Positions 1 through 7,154 of a stretch of 10,955 nt of DNA are shown here, in pieces; positions within the stretch are counted from its first letter, which is position 1; each line of letters begins with the position of its first letter. A model generated the notes under the pieces. The model searched no databases. It saw only the letters and a list, made by a program, of their open reading frames with translations, and had not been told where the DNA came from. The position numbers and the translations under genes were made by a program. The stretch lies in NCBI GenBank assembly GCA_964645835.1, contig CAZYDG010000067.1, positions 1-10,955 of the forward strand, given 5' to 3'. The stretch comes from CAZBME01 sp964645835 (GTDB taxonomy: Bacteria > Desulfobacterota > Syntrophia > Syntrophales > UBA8958).

Positions 1-35
1 GCTTCGGTGTATTCTTTTTTCGATTGCGGACTCAT
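1..35 (-). CDS. Start of a probable IS transposase (partial)
   Basis: Only the first 11-12 codons are in the window, reading MSPQSKKEYTEA from an ATG at 35. The start is well supported: GGAGGT lies at 41-46 with a five-base spacer. From memory, this N-terminus resembles a group of integrase-core (DDE) transposases common in Desulfobacterota, whose proteins open with M-[ST]-P-Q-S-K-x-E-Y. The catalytic part lies outside the window, so the assignment rests on a very short stretch. If it is right, an insertion sequence ends somewhere in the next hundred or so bases to the right and marks the left border of this region. An unrelated gene remains possible. Confidence 0.45.
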   Translation of the reverse strand, partial: MSPQSKKEYTE

Positions 36-377
36 ATTCAACCTCCATAGAAATGGCGGTATTCGGTAATATCGAATTATGAGTCAACGATCCTTTTTAT
101 TCACCTCCTTCGGTAACATTTAATTTGAGGCAATTCGCCGGTAGCTGACGCGGCCGAGAAGGGCGAACGAATAGACACGGCCCGAATGCCTCGCTTCTGG
201 AGTTTTTTCAAGGCCGTTCTCAAGAAAATTGCCGAAAAGGAGAGATAACGGGAATAAGCCGTCAGGGTAATGTCGGACATCCCGAAAAAAGGTGCCTTTA
301 TCGCCTGGGACGATCTGAAAAATTGTGTTGCCTTGGCGATCTTTTGAATCCAATTGGTATTAGAAAATAGTACTGAT
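36..377. other. Gene-poor stretch between the putative IS and the exported-protein gene
   Basis: No convincing gene is visible. Bases 61-77 form a near-perfect 17-base dyad (ATTCG..CGAAT arms, seven of eight pairs), which could be an operator or part of an IS end. A second GGAGGT-like sequence (minus strand, 102-109) has no start codon at a useful distance. A 77-codon minus-strand frame (353 to 120) could begin with TTG but has no ribosome binding site and no recognisable family. I consider it either random or the remnant of an older gene. No terminator hairpin is evident after the neighbouring gene's stop at 378. Confidence 0.4.
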
Positions 378-1838
378 TTATATTACACCAAACAGGAAGT
401 CTGTATTTTCGATCTTCGGCATGCTGATCGGAGATGAGTACAGGAACGGCCTCTGGGGATCGGATGGGTTGGTTGTGCGCAATCGGGCAAGTTCATTCCG
501 TTGTTGTACGGTCAGTGTCTTTCCGACTTCTGCAAAGGCCATGGCATAGAGATACGAGATCTTGCCGTCCAGTTCGCCGTACCGTTTCGACAAGGCGAGC
601 ACCTTGGCCCTGTCAGCGGATTTGCCTTTCAGAAAATGCCGCAGTTCGGTTGCGATTGCGCGACGGGTCTTGACGATCTCTTTCAGATCCTGGCGCTGAA
701 GGCCCACCAGATTCGTAATGTATTTCCGTTGGGTCTCCGTCAGTGCAGCCAGAAAAGCCTTGCCGCTGTCGCCGGTCACGGATGTGCTGATGTCGTAATC
801 GCGCTTGCCCATGGCCGGCATGTCCTTCATGTAGAAACCACCGAAGTAGGTCCCATGCCGTTCAGGACAAAAGTAGGTGTCTGCTGAAACCGACCCGGCA
901 TACCAGCTGAAGAACTCGCTGGCATAGGTCATATACGCCACATTGACGATTTTTTCCGTGCCCCTCGGCAGCTTATATCCGTCTACGTCGATGGCGGGCC
1001 ACGTGTTGAAATCGCCGAATTTCATCTTGGCCAGCCGACCCTTCTGTTCCGGTGTAAAGGACGCGGCAAGTTGACCAAAGATTTGCGCACGCCGGTAGCT
1101 CAACTCCCCGTCAAAGGCGAAAATTTTGCCCACGTATTGTATCACGGCATCCTTGTTCAATCCCTTGCTTCCGCGTGGGATATCCCCATTGAATTCACGG
1201 TAGAACGCCTTGATGAGGGGAAGGCGCATTCCGGCAAGGACGCGCAATTGTTCGGCCTCCTGGCGCGCCGCTTTTTCCAGCATGGTGCGTTGCCCGTCAT
1301 TGAGGATATGCAGCACATTTCCTGCGACGCGATTCAGGAACATTGGATTATGTCCTTTGCCCGCTGCGTCTATGTCGCGCATATACTGGAAGCCGAAAAA
1401 GTCGCAGACCTTGCCCGGCGGGATGAAGGTGGCGGTGCCGAAATCACCTGTAACGAAGGCCAGGCCGCTGAAGGCGATTGTGTGGAGTTGGGCATGATCG
1501 GAAACCGCCTGCTCGATGGAGTAAGGATTAGCACGACTCCGAAACTGCTGTCCCTGTGGAGGGGTGGTCTGGGGTTGACGGACGTCCGGCTGGGCACCAG
1601 ACTGCCGGTTTGGGCGCGCTACCAGACCTTGGGGCGAATCCATACAGGTAGCGTTAACCTTGCCTTCCCGGGTCATATGCTGGACCGTATCACCGGCCTT
1701 CTTCCCTTTACAATCCTCATAGGCCTGGGGCGGAGGTCCCGGTCGGTTTTGTGTTCCCTGCAGTGGCCGATCCTGGGCCGTCACAATACAGGTCAACAAG
1801 CTTACAATCAGGATAAGGATGGTCATTTTTGATTTCAT
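378..1838 (-). CDS. Exported protein: two-cysteine module plus double Spy/CpxP-like (LTxxQ) region
   Basis: This 486-residue protein has a signal peptide (positive MKSK, hydrophobic to about residue 20, cleavage probably after TA21), so it should be periplasmic or secreted. Residues 32-76 hold a small module, PGPPPQAY..C43..GK.AG followed by C65, that also occurs in the sensor kinase encoded at 3838-5487. Residues about 115-486 match the C-terminal region of the next gene upstream. They contain four LTxxQ-like motifs (LNDGQ at 179, FTPEQ at 261, LTETQ at 366, LTVQQ at 442) that bracket two helical units, with the invariant CPERHGTYFG at 324 between them. The last unit, from LTETQ to LTVQQ, has the heptad pattern and R..I...LR spacing of Spy/CpxP periplasmic chaperones. 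That family link is inferred from pattern, not from an alignment search. The start ATG at 1838 has AAGGAGA at 1846-1852. The gene lies 75 bases after its paralogue and probably belongs to the same transcript. I know of no named family for the whole protein. Confidence 0.85.
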   Translation of the reverse strand: MKSKMTILILIVSLLTCIVTAQDRPLQGTQNRPGPPPQAYEDCKGKKAGDTVQHMTREGKVNATCMDSPQGLVARPNRQSGAQPDVRQPQTTPPQGQQFRSRANPYSIEQAVSDHAQLHTIAFSGLAFVTGDFGTATFIPPGKVCDFFGFQYMRDIDAAGKGHNPMFLNRVAGNVLHILNDGQRTMLEKAARQEAEQLRVLAGMRLPLIKAFYREFNGDIPRGSKGLNKDAVIQYVGKIFAFDGELSYRRAQIFGQLAASFTPEQKGRLAKMKFGDFNTWPAIDVDGYKLPRGTEKIVNVAYMTYASEFFSWYAGSVSADTYFCPERHGTYFGGFYMKDMPAMGKRDYDISTSVTGDSGKAFLAALTETQRKYITNLVGLQRQDLKEIVKTRRAIATELRHFLKGKSADRAKVLALSKRYGELDGKISYLYAMAFAEVGKTLTVQQRNELARLRTTNPSDPQRPFLYSSPISMPKIENTDFLFGVI

Positions 1839-1913
1839 GGTATTATCTCCTTTTCAAAGTTGGATTACGGCAGATTATGGTTATTGTCCACCGCCATGTT
1901 TTGATTTTCCCCG

Positions 1914-3734
1914 TTAAGGCTCAAAGAACAGATAGTCGGTGTTGGTGATGTAAGGTGCGATCAGGTTCACATCCGTAATGACGCTTGAATACAGGAAAGG
2001 CGTGGTGCAGACGGAATAGTCAAAAGAAGCGCCGTCTGCATATGTACCGGACATGATTGATTTCCGAAGGGCCGCTAGCTTGGCCTTCTGCTCGGTGGTC
2101 AATGTCTTGTAGACTTGGCCAAAGACGATGGCATAGTTGTAATTGTTCTCACCGTCCAGGTCGCCGTATATGCCTGATAGGGTCAGCACCTGAGCTTTGA
2201 CGGTATCGCTTGAAGCCGTTGAAATCAGGAGGCTGCGCAGCAGTGTGGCTATTTGCGTCCGCACCGAGACGATACTGGAGGCGCCCGCATAGAGATTGTT
2301 CCTCTGGGTGTCCACCAGGCTCGACATCACGGCGGCTTGATTATCCGTGACGTATCCCTTGGAGCTGTCGCAGAGGGCGGACCCTGCGGTGGCGGTAAGC
2401 TGTTCATCGATGCTGTATCCTTCATGGCCAATTGCTGGAGCATCTTTGATATAAAAGGATCCGAAGTAAGTTCCATGGCGTTCGGGGCAGAAGTAGACGT
2501 CCGCATCCAGCGAGCCGGCATACCAGCTGAACAAGTCACCGGCATAAGTCATGACGGCCACGGCGGTACCTTGTGGCAGTCCTTGCATTTTGGTCTTGAT
2601 CTGGTCATCCGTGATGTTGGGCCAGGACCTCCAACCTTTGCCTTTCATGGCGGCCAGATAAGCCTTTTGCGTGGAATCAAGGGAATTAAGAATATTGGCA
2701 TAGAGCAGAGCACGATCGAAGCTGATCTGGCCATCCAGGATGTAGAGTTCCCGTGATACCTTCTTCACGGCGTCGAGATTCAGTCCGGAGGAACCGGCGG
2801 GAATGTTGCCATCCAAAAGACGGCGGAATGCCTTCATCACGGCAAAGCGCTTATAGCCATATTGATTGATCTGGTCCTGCTGGGCGGTGGCAATGGCCTT
2901 CAGTTGGCTGAGTTGGCTATCGCTTAGGATATAGATGATATTGTTTGCGACCCTTGTCAGGAAGCTGGTGTTGTGGCCCATGTTGTCGGGGTCATTGTCT
3001 CTAAGGTACTGGAAGCCCGTATAGTCAGCCACTTTGCCCGGAGGAAAGAAGGACTGGGCATCCAGGTTTCCGGTCATCATGGCAAGCCCGGCAAAGGCCA
3101 GGGTTGTACGCTGCCCACCATCGGATATGGTTTCGGCCATCGTGAAAGAAGGTGTGGAAGACGTTCCGGGTGTCCGGGCGTAGCCCAGCGTCATGGACGC
3201 AGAGCCGAGCGTAATGGATGAGATCGCCTGCGTGAGAGCAGCGCCCGTGACCTGGCCCGCCGTACCGGATAGCTGGGGCGATGCGGACAGTGCATACAAA
3301 GTAAAGGTGTAGAGTTTAGTGCCGCTCCCTTGTGAGCAGGGTGGCTGGTAACCCATGGCCGGCCCGTTGCTGCCCACCCCTGAAATACCGACTCCGGAAC
3401 TGCCTTTGGCCAGGCTGGTTGTAGACACCGGTATACTGTACAATACCCAGTTCCATTTCGTTGTCCCATCGCCCGGCAATGTGGTTACCAGCAGTGCGAA
3501 TTCTTTGGTGCCTGAAGGCGCATTCGACCATGAGAGCGCAGGACTCACCCCACTGCCGTCGCATGTGTATTCTGCGGGCAGCGTGCCGCCATCGACACCG
3601 GCATCACTTGTAAGCAAGAAAGTGGTTGACTGTGTAGACGGATTAGACGGTGTGGAAGCTGCCCCGCTACAGCCCAGAAATGTGAAGATTCCTATGGCGA
3701 TGAAAAGCCGTAATGCTGATTTTCCCTTTGACAT
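1914..3734 (-). CDS. Probable lipoprotein: PEBP/YbhB-like domain fused to double Spy/CpxP-like region
   Basis: This 606-residue protein has a signal peptide ending in FLGC22, a slightly unusual lipobox, so it is probably lipid-anchored in the periplasm. Residues 38-186 match the PEBP/YbhB/YbcL (Raf-kinase-inhibitor-like) family: FLLTSDAGVDGGTLPAEYTC, the CDGSGVSPALSW motif at 58, WVLYSIP, GYQPPC at 128 and YTFTLYAL. The family's DPDAP loop is replaced by TTLPGDG and the usual GxHRY by GTKLY, so the ligand pocket looks altered. Residues about 205-606 are paralogous to the protein encoded at 378-1838, sharing PPGKV.D..GFQY.RD.D, GHN..FL.RVA.N, four LTxxQ-like motifs (about 270, 352, 473, 545), CPERHGTYFG at 416 and a C-terminal NTDYLF. 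ATG 3734 is chosen because AGAAGGAGGT lies seven bases upstream. An in-frame TTG at 3773 lacks such a site. The gene starts 103 bases after the kinase stop and carries its own candidate regulator box. Confidence 0.85.
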   Translation of the reverse strand: MSKGKSALRLFIAIGIFTFLGCSGAASTPSNPSTQSTTFLLTSDAGVDGGTLPAEYTCDGSGVSPALSWSNAPSGTKEFALLVTTLPGDGTTKWNWVLYSIPVSTTSLAKGSSGVGISGVGSNGPAMGYQPPCSQGSGTKLYTFTLYALSASPQLSGTAGQVTGAALTQAISSITLGSASMTLGYARTPGTSSTPSFTMAETISDGGQRTTLAFAGLAMMTGNLDAQSFFPPGKVADYTGFQYLRDNDPDNMGHNTSFLTRVANNIIYILSDSQLSQLKAIATAQQDQINQYGYKRFAVMKAFRRLLDGNIPAGSSGLNLDAVKKVSRELYILDGQISFDRALLYANILNSLDSTQKAYLAAMKGKGWRSWPNITDDQIKTKMQGLPQGTAVAVMTYAGDLFSWYAGSLDADVYFCPERHGTYFGSFYIKDAPAIGHEGYSIDEQLTATAGSALCDSSKGYVTDNQAAVMSSLVDTQRNNLYAGASSIVSVRTQIATLLRSLLISTASSDTVKAQVLTLSGIYGDLDGENNYNYAIVFGQVYKTLTTEQKAKLAALRKSIMSGTYADGASFDYSVCTTPFLYSSVITDVNLIAPYITNTDYLFFEP

Positions 3735-3773
3735 GATAGACCTCCTTCTCATCTTTGCTTGTTGGCCGGACAA

Positions 3774-3806
3774 TACCAGACGAACATGAAAGAAGTAGGT
3801 GCGGGA
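3774..3806. repeat. Copy 1 of a 33-base imperfect repeat
   Basis: The stretch beginning TACCAGACGA and ending GTGCGGGA matches 7155-7187 in the same orientation at 28 of 33 positions. Both copies are intergenic and both are followed by an A/T-rich stretch. This copy lies between the sensor kinase stop and the lipoprotein gene. Function unknown; it could be a decayed mobile or REP-like element, or a shared upstream fragment. Confidence 0.55.
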
Positions 3807-3808
3807 TT

Positions 3809-3824
3809 ATGAAATAATTGTCAT
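3809..3824 (-). promoter_or_regulatory. Candidate CusR/CopR-like response-regulator box
   Basis: The plus-strand sequence ATGAAATAATTGTCAT matches 12 of the 14 fixed positions of the known CusR/CopR operator ATGACAANNTTGTCAT, with one half perfect. It lies 75-90 bases upstream of the lipoprotein start, in the gap following a CusR-like response regulator and kinase. Downstream on the minus strand, TATTGT (3775-3770) could serve as a -10 with a poor -35, as expected of an activated promoter. Binding by the regulator encoded here is inferred. Confidence 0.45.
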
Positions 3825-3837
3825 GAACAAAAAGGAA

Positions 3838-5487
3838 TCAGCAGGAACTGCAAGGCAATGTCATGGTAAAGGCAACCTCCGTGGTGGAATCGGAATCGAG
3901 ACGGAGGTCGCCGTGATGGGCATGGATAATTTCCCTCGCCAGGCTTAAACCCAGGCCTGATCCGGGTACTGTTTTGCTGCGCGATGGATCGACCCTGTAG
4001 AAGCGGTCGAAGATCTTTTCCCGGTCTTTGGCGGGTATCGGCTCACCGGTGTTCGAAAGAGTAAAGCAGGCATTATGGTCGAGGACGGACAGCTGGAACC
4101 TGATAAGGCCGTTCGCATGATTGTACTTTACAGCATTTGACGTAAGGTTTCGGATGACCTGTCCCATCAGGTCGGCATCTGCCATAACAGTCACACCGGG
4201 AACGATCTGTATTTCGACATGCAGATCCGGGGCCATGGCGCTTGCATCTTCAGCTGCCGATTCGATCATGGCGCTAAGATCCGTGAGTTCGAGACAAAGG
4301 TTCAGCCTGCCTGCGTCGGCCCGGGCGAGGATCAGAAGTTTTTGCACAATCGCCTTGAGGCGCTGCACCTCTTCCAGGAGGCCGCTGTAACGTTGCTGTT
4401 CTTCCGATCCGACGGCTGCGTGCTGTACGGCATCATCCAGCTCTCCCTGGAGAATGGTGAGCGGGGTCTGGAGTTCATGGGCCGCATCGGCGCTGAACCG
4501 CACCGCCTGGCCGAAGCTTCTTTGCAGACGATCAAGCATGCCGTTGATCACCTCAACGAGACGGGATAATTCACTGTCCCCGCTGACTGAAGGGATTCTT
4601 TTATCCAGATCCCGAACCGTAATGGCTTCCGCCGTACGGGTAATCAGGGCGACAGGTTTGATTGCCCGCCGTGCAATGATCCATCCACCGCCTGCGAGCA
4701 AAAGCAGGGCTATCGGCACAATGGCCAGAAACGCTCTTATATAGCGGGCTCTTTCTTCGTAATAGCCGGCCATGTTCGTTCCGACCATGATTGTCATGCG
4801 GTCACTTCCCATGATTCCGACTCGCCAGGCGCCTGAAGATGTTTGCAATGTTGCCAAGTATGGCTTCTTCTTTATCCGTGGCATGAGCCATTCCGGTTGC
4901 TCAGCTCCGGTGGAGTCGGCAGATACACGGTTTCCCGGACTGCCGTCAGCATTTTTTTGCCGGCTGTTTCTATTCGCATCCGGCCGCAGAACGAGCTTGC
5001 CGTTCTCTTCTTCGCACGTACCTTTCAGGATTTCGCCCTGTGAATCGACAAATTCTGACCTGTTGCCCGCACTCTTGCCATCACAGGCCTTGTAGGCCTC
5101 AACAGGCGGGCCTGATCGTTCGTCTCGCCTGCCTGATGAGACCGGGCGTGTTGCCATAGTACGATCGAAATTCGGAAAGGAATCTTCGGTAATTTCTTTG
5201 GGCCAATGAGGGGACCTGAAAAGGGTCTCATTCCAAGAATCTTTGATCTGTACAATCAAATTTTTAGTCCGCTCCCGGCCGTAGATGAAATGGAGAGAAG
5301 TCTCGAAGTTTTGCCAGTAACTGCGCGGAGGGCGGGTAGCAAGATGACCCTCGCCCAAAGTCAGGATTTCCTGGTCAATTCGGTCCATGGCCGCCTTATC
5401 CACGACCGAAAGGCAATAAAGGCCAAAGCCCACAAGGACTGATCCCGAAAGAAAGACGGACAGCAGGGCAAGTTTTGTTCGGAACAA
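3838..5487 (-). CDS. HAMP-type sensor histidine kinase with a two-cysteine periplasmic module
   Basis: This 549-residue inner-membrane kinase phosphorylates itself on a histidine and passes phosphate to the response regulator encoded just upstream. Transmembrane segments are at about 7-28 and 251-273, enclosing a periplasmic domain of about 220 residues. HAMP follows at about 273-325, then the dimerisation helix with FSADAAHELQTPL (H337). The ATPase domain shows NLTSNAVKYN (N447, N451), SNTGEPIP, DRFYR and GSGLGLSLA (509-517). The order and the H-box resemble CusS-like heavy-metal and envelope sensors. Residues 125-169 of the periplasmic domain (GPPVEAYKACDGKSAG, C135, then GTC158) repeat the module found in the exported protein at 378-1838. 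The TTG start is supported by GAGGAG in the tail of the preceding gene, nine bases upstream, with only six bases between the genes, which suggests translational coupling. The signal is unknown. Confidence 0.92.
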   Translation of the reverse strand: MFRTKLALLSVFLSGSVLVGFGLYCLSVVDKAAMDRIDQEILTLGEGHLATRPPRSYWQNFETSLHFIYGRERTKNLIVQIKDSWNETLFRSPHWPKEITEDSFPNFDRTMATRPVSSGRRDERSGPPVEAYKACDGKSAGNRSEFVDSQGEILKGTCEEENGKLVLRPDANRNSRQKNADGSPGNRVSADSTGAEQPEWLMPRIKKKPYLATLQTSSGAWRVGIMGSDRMTIMVGTNMAGYYEERARYIRAFLAIVPIALLLLAGGGWIIARRAIKPVALITRTAEAITVRDLDKRIPSVSGDSELSRLVEVINGMLDRLQRSFGQAVRFSADAAHELQTPLTILQGELDDAVQHAAVGSEEQQRYSGLLEEVQRLKAIVQKLLILARADAGRLNLCLELTDLSAMIESAAEDASAMAPDLHVEIQIVPGVTVMADADLMGQVIRNLTSNAVKYNHANGLIRFQLSVLDHNACFTLSNTGEPIPAKDREKIFDRFYRVDPSRSKTVPGSGLGLSLAREIIHAHHGDLRLDSDSTTEVAFTMTLPCSSC

Positions 5488-5493
5488 AAACGG

Positions 5494-6174
5494 TTACTCC
5501 TCTCCCGGCTTTATCATCCGGTAACCGACACCCCGGACAGTATCTATGAGCGGTTCGTCATGTTCTCTCTCGGTCTTGCTCCGCAGTCGCCGTACGTATA
5601 CATCAACGACATTGGTCTGCGGGTCGAAATCGTAGCCCCAGACATGCTCCAGGATTTGAGTTCGCGTGAACACGCGTCCCGGACTGCGCATCAGCAACTC
5701 CAAGAGGCTGAATTCGCGGGCCGTCAGCTCAATTTTATCTTTGCCCGCCTTGACCTCCCGTGTGATGAGGTTCACCACAAGATGGCCAACCTGCAACAGG
5801 CTCATCTGATCGCCGGTAGACCTCCTCGAAACAGCGTGAATCCGCGCCAGTAATTCTTCCATGTAAAAGGGCTTGCTCAAGTAATCGTCGGCACCCAGAT
5901 TCAGGCCTTCCACGCGCTCCTGAAGCGCGGATCTCGCAGTAAGAAGAATCACGGGTACAGTGATCTTTTCCTCCCTTAATCCCCGAAGGATGCTCAACCC
6001 GTCGCGGCCGGGCAGCATGATATCCAGGACGATTACATCGTAGGCCTGTTCTGTGGCAAGGCTGTATCCTTCATCACCGTTTTCGCAGGTGTCGACAAAA
6101 AACCCCTGCTCCTTCAATCCTTTTTTGATAAAGGATAAAATTTTACGGTCATCTTCAATGAGTAAAATCTTCAT
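5494..6174 (-). CDS. OmpR/PhoB-family response regulator, CusR/CopR-like
   Basis: This 226-residue protein has the standard receiver plus winged-helix layout of a DNA-binding response regulator. The acidic pair ED8-D9, the phosphate acceptor D51 (VIVLDIMLPGRDG), T79 (LLTA) and K101 (LSKPF) are all present. The C-terminal domain, residues about 127-223, ends in the typical TNVVDVYVRRLRSK and DTVRGVGYRM motifs. The receiver reads most like the CusR/CopR/heavy-metal subgroup, but related subgroups cannot be excluded without a tree. It is the first gene of the minus-strand set followed by its kinase and, after a 103-base gap, the two exported proteins. The ribosome binding site is weak (AGAAG close to the ATG at 6174). 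The likely partner is the kinase encoded at 3838-5487. Confidence 0.95.
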   Translation of the reverse strand: MKILLIEDDRKILSFIKKGLKEQGFFVDTCENGDEGYSLATEQAYDVIVLDIMLPGRDGLSILRGLREEKITVPVILLTARSALQERVEGLNLGADDYLSKPFYMEELLARIHAVSRRSTGDQMSLLQVGHLVVNLITREVKAGKDKIELTAREFSLLELLMRSPGRVFTRTQILEHVWGYDFDPQTNVVDVYVRRLRSKTEREHDEPLIDTVRGVGYRMIKPGEE

Positions 6175-6285
6175 GGCTTCTATAGTATCAATATTTCATG
6201 AAAATTAAAATATCGGAAATATTAAAATTCTATCATGTTAGTTAGATATTCCTGCCCGTCACTATGATGGTATTTTGAATTCTGC

Positions 6286-6314
6286 ATTATACCCTATAGA
6301 CAGTCCAATGTTAT
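6286..6314 (-). promoter_or_regulatory. Candidate sigma70 promoter for the regulator/kinase genes
   Basis: On the minus strand a perfect TATAAT (6291-6286) is preceded by a 17-base spacer and ATAACA (6314-6309, four of six matches to TTGACA). Transcription would start near 6279, giving a leader of about 105 bases before the ATG at 6174. The leader is very A/T rich and holds two copies of an ATTTTAAT-like stretch. The -35 lies inside the last codons of the acyltransferase gene. Confidence 0.4.
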
Positions 6315-6797
6315 TACACCGCCCCGTATCCCATTTAATTCAGCTGGATTGCCAATCCAAATTTCATATGGCCCTATCTTCTTAACACGGACAACTGCAC
6401 CCGCTCCAATGATGGCGCCTTCACCAATTTCCTCAACACCAATTAACATCGCCCCCATACCTATAAAGGCATCTCGCCCTATAGTTAGACTGTGAGCCGT
6501 TATTTTCTGGATATCTTTCCGCAATCCTCGTGAATGACGCCATTCGTGCCGATGCGTGAATATTTTCACGTGATCTGCAATCTCTACATGATCATCAACA
6601 ATTATATCAGCCGTCAAATCCATTTCTACATCTTCCCCGCACTTCCAGGTAATTCCTGGTTGGGCGGACTTTAAAAAACCATGTCCTACCTCAGGATGCA
6701 TCCTTGAACCCTTAACATTGACTACTTCGGGATTTCTCTTTGCAGACAAGACATTAGCCGCTTTTTCGCGCTTCTGACTAAGCCTGTGAGATTTCAA
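6294..6797 (-). CDS. Hexapeptide-repeat (left-handed beta-helix) acyltransferase
   Basis: The 167-residue protein carries the [LIV]-G-x4 repeat pattern of acetyl/acyl-CoA-dependent O-acyltransferases. It shows VEIADHVKIFTHRHEW (H82/H84, a likely catalytic or active-site histidine region), LTIGRDAFIGMGAMLIG (104-120), EIGEGAIIGAGAVV (123-136) and the closing WIGNPAELNGIR. The family modifies sugars, polysaccharides or lipopolysaccharide in the cytoplasm. The substrate cannot be told from sequence. Translation starts at TTG 6797, supported by GGGAGGT five bases upstream (no better start is in frame). The gene begins 20 bases after the antitoxin-like gene, so the two are probably cotranscribed. 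GC content here is visibly lower (about 45% in sampled lines) than in the neighbouring kinase (about 65%), which suggests acquisition. Confidence 0.85.
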   Translation of the reverse strand: MKSHRLSQKREKAANVLSAKRNPEVVNVKGSRMHPEVGHGFLKSAQPGITWKCGEDVEMDLTADIIVDDHVEIADHVKIFTHRHEWRHSRGLRKDIQKITAHSLTIGRDAFIGMGAMLIGVEEIGEGAIIGAGAVVRVKKIGPYEIWIGNPAELNGIRGGVITLDCL

Positions 6798-6817
6798 TTT
6801 GACCTCCCTTTTTTATG

Positions 6818-7072
6818 TTATCGGTTTTTCCAATCCCTTTCATTGTCATATCCATTTGGTTCCATAAGTTTTGCCAGGGTCCCCGCTTGAATATGTTTTT
6901 CATACATCCGGACATCGAGAATGACTGAACCATCCCCACCGTTTACAGACATAATGACCGGCGCCCTATTATCAAGCACTTGGTCGAGAATTTCAAGGGT
7001 TCTTCGTTTCAGATCAGTTAAGGAACAGATATCTTCTGAAGATCTAATTTGCAAAGTATCTTTTTCCTTCAT
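6818..7072 (-). CDS. Phd/YefM-type antitoxin, apparently without its toxin
   Basis: The 84-residue protein matches the Phd/YefM antitoxin pattern: SLTDLKRRTLEILDQVLDNRAPVIMSVNGGDGSVILDVRMYEKHIQAGTL. This pattern is a beta-strand/helix DNA-binding and dimerisation fold followed by a short toxin-binding tail. Family members repress their own operon and neutralise a RelE- or Doc-type toxin that normally follows directly. Here the following gene is an acyltransferase and no small toxin frame is evident on either side. It may be an orphan regulator, a remnant of a broken module, or a partner of a distant toxin. The ATG at 7072 has GAGG (7083-7080) seven bases upstream. Confidence 0.85.
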   Translation of the reverse strand: MKEKDTLQIRSSEDICSLTDLKRRTLEILDQVLDNRAPVIMSVNGGDGSVILDVRMYEKHIQAGTLAKLMEPNGYDNERDWKNR

Positions 7073-7098
7073 GGATTTGCCTCAAATGTGTATTCCTC

Positions 7099-7127
7099 AT
7101 TACAAGAAAAGGGATCAAGGGCCTCAA
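7099..7127 (-). promoter_or_regulatory. Candidate promoter for the antitoxin/acyltransferase pair
   Basis: On the minus strand TTGAGG (7127-7122) and TGTAAT (7104-7099) are separated by 17 bases, with four and five of six consensus matches. Transcription would begin near 7092, about 20 bases before the antitoxin ATG, a typical place for an autorepressed promoter. Confidence 0.45.
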
Positions 7128-7154
7128 GTCTACTCCATTCGTTTGATGAGATAG

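Noticed and set aside
120..353. Minus-strand 77-codon frame as a small gene
   Set aside because: TTG start without a ribosome binding site and no recognised family; kept only as a possible remnant.
501..1832. Long plus-strand open frames opposite the 486-residue exported protein
   Set aside because: No ribosome binding sites, compositionally odd translations, and they mirror a minus-strand gene with signal peptide and a clear paralogue.
3735..3773. TTG start at 3773 for the lipoprotein, adding 13 residues
   Set aside because: It would precede the signal peptide with a non-typical tail; ATG 3734 has a strong AGAAGGAGGT.
3355..3789. Plus-strand 144-codon open frame opposite the PEBP domain
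   Set aside because: It overlaps the antisense of a recognisable PEBP domain and has no family resemblance of its own.
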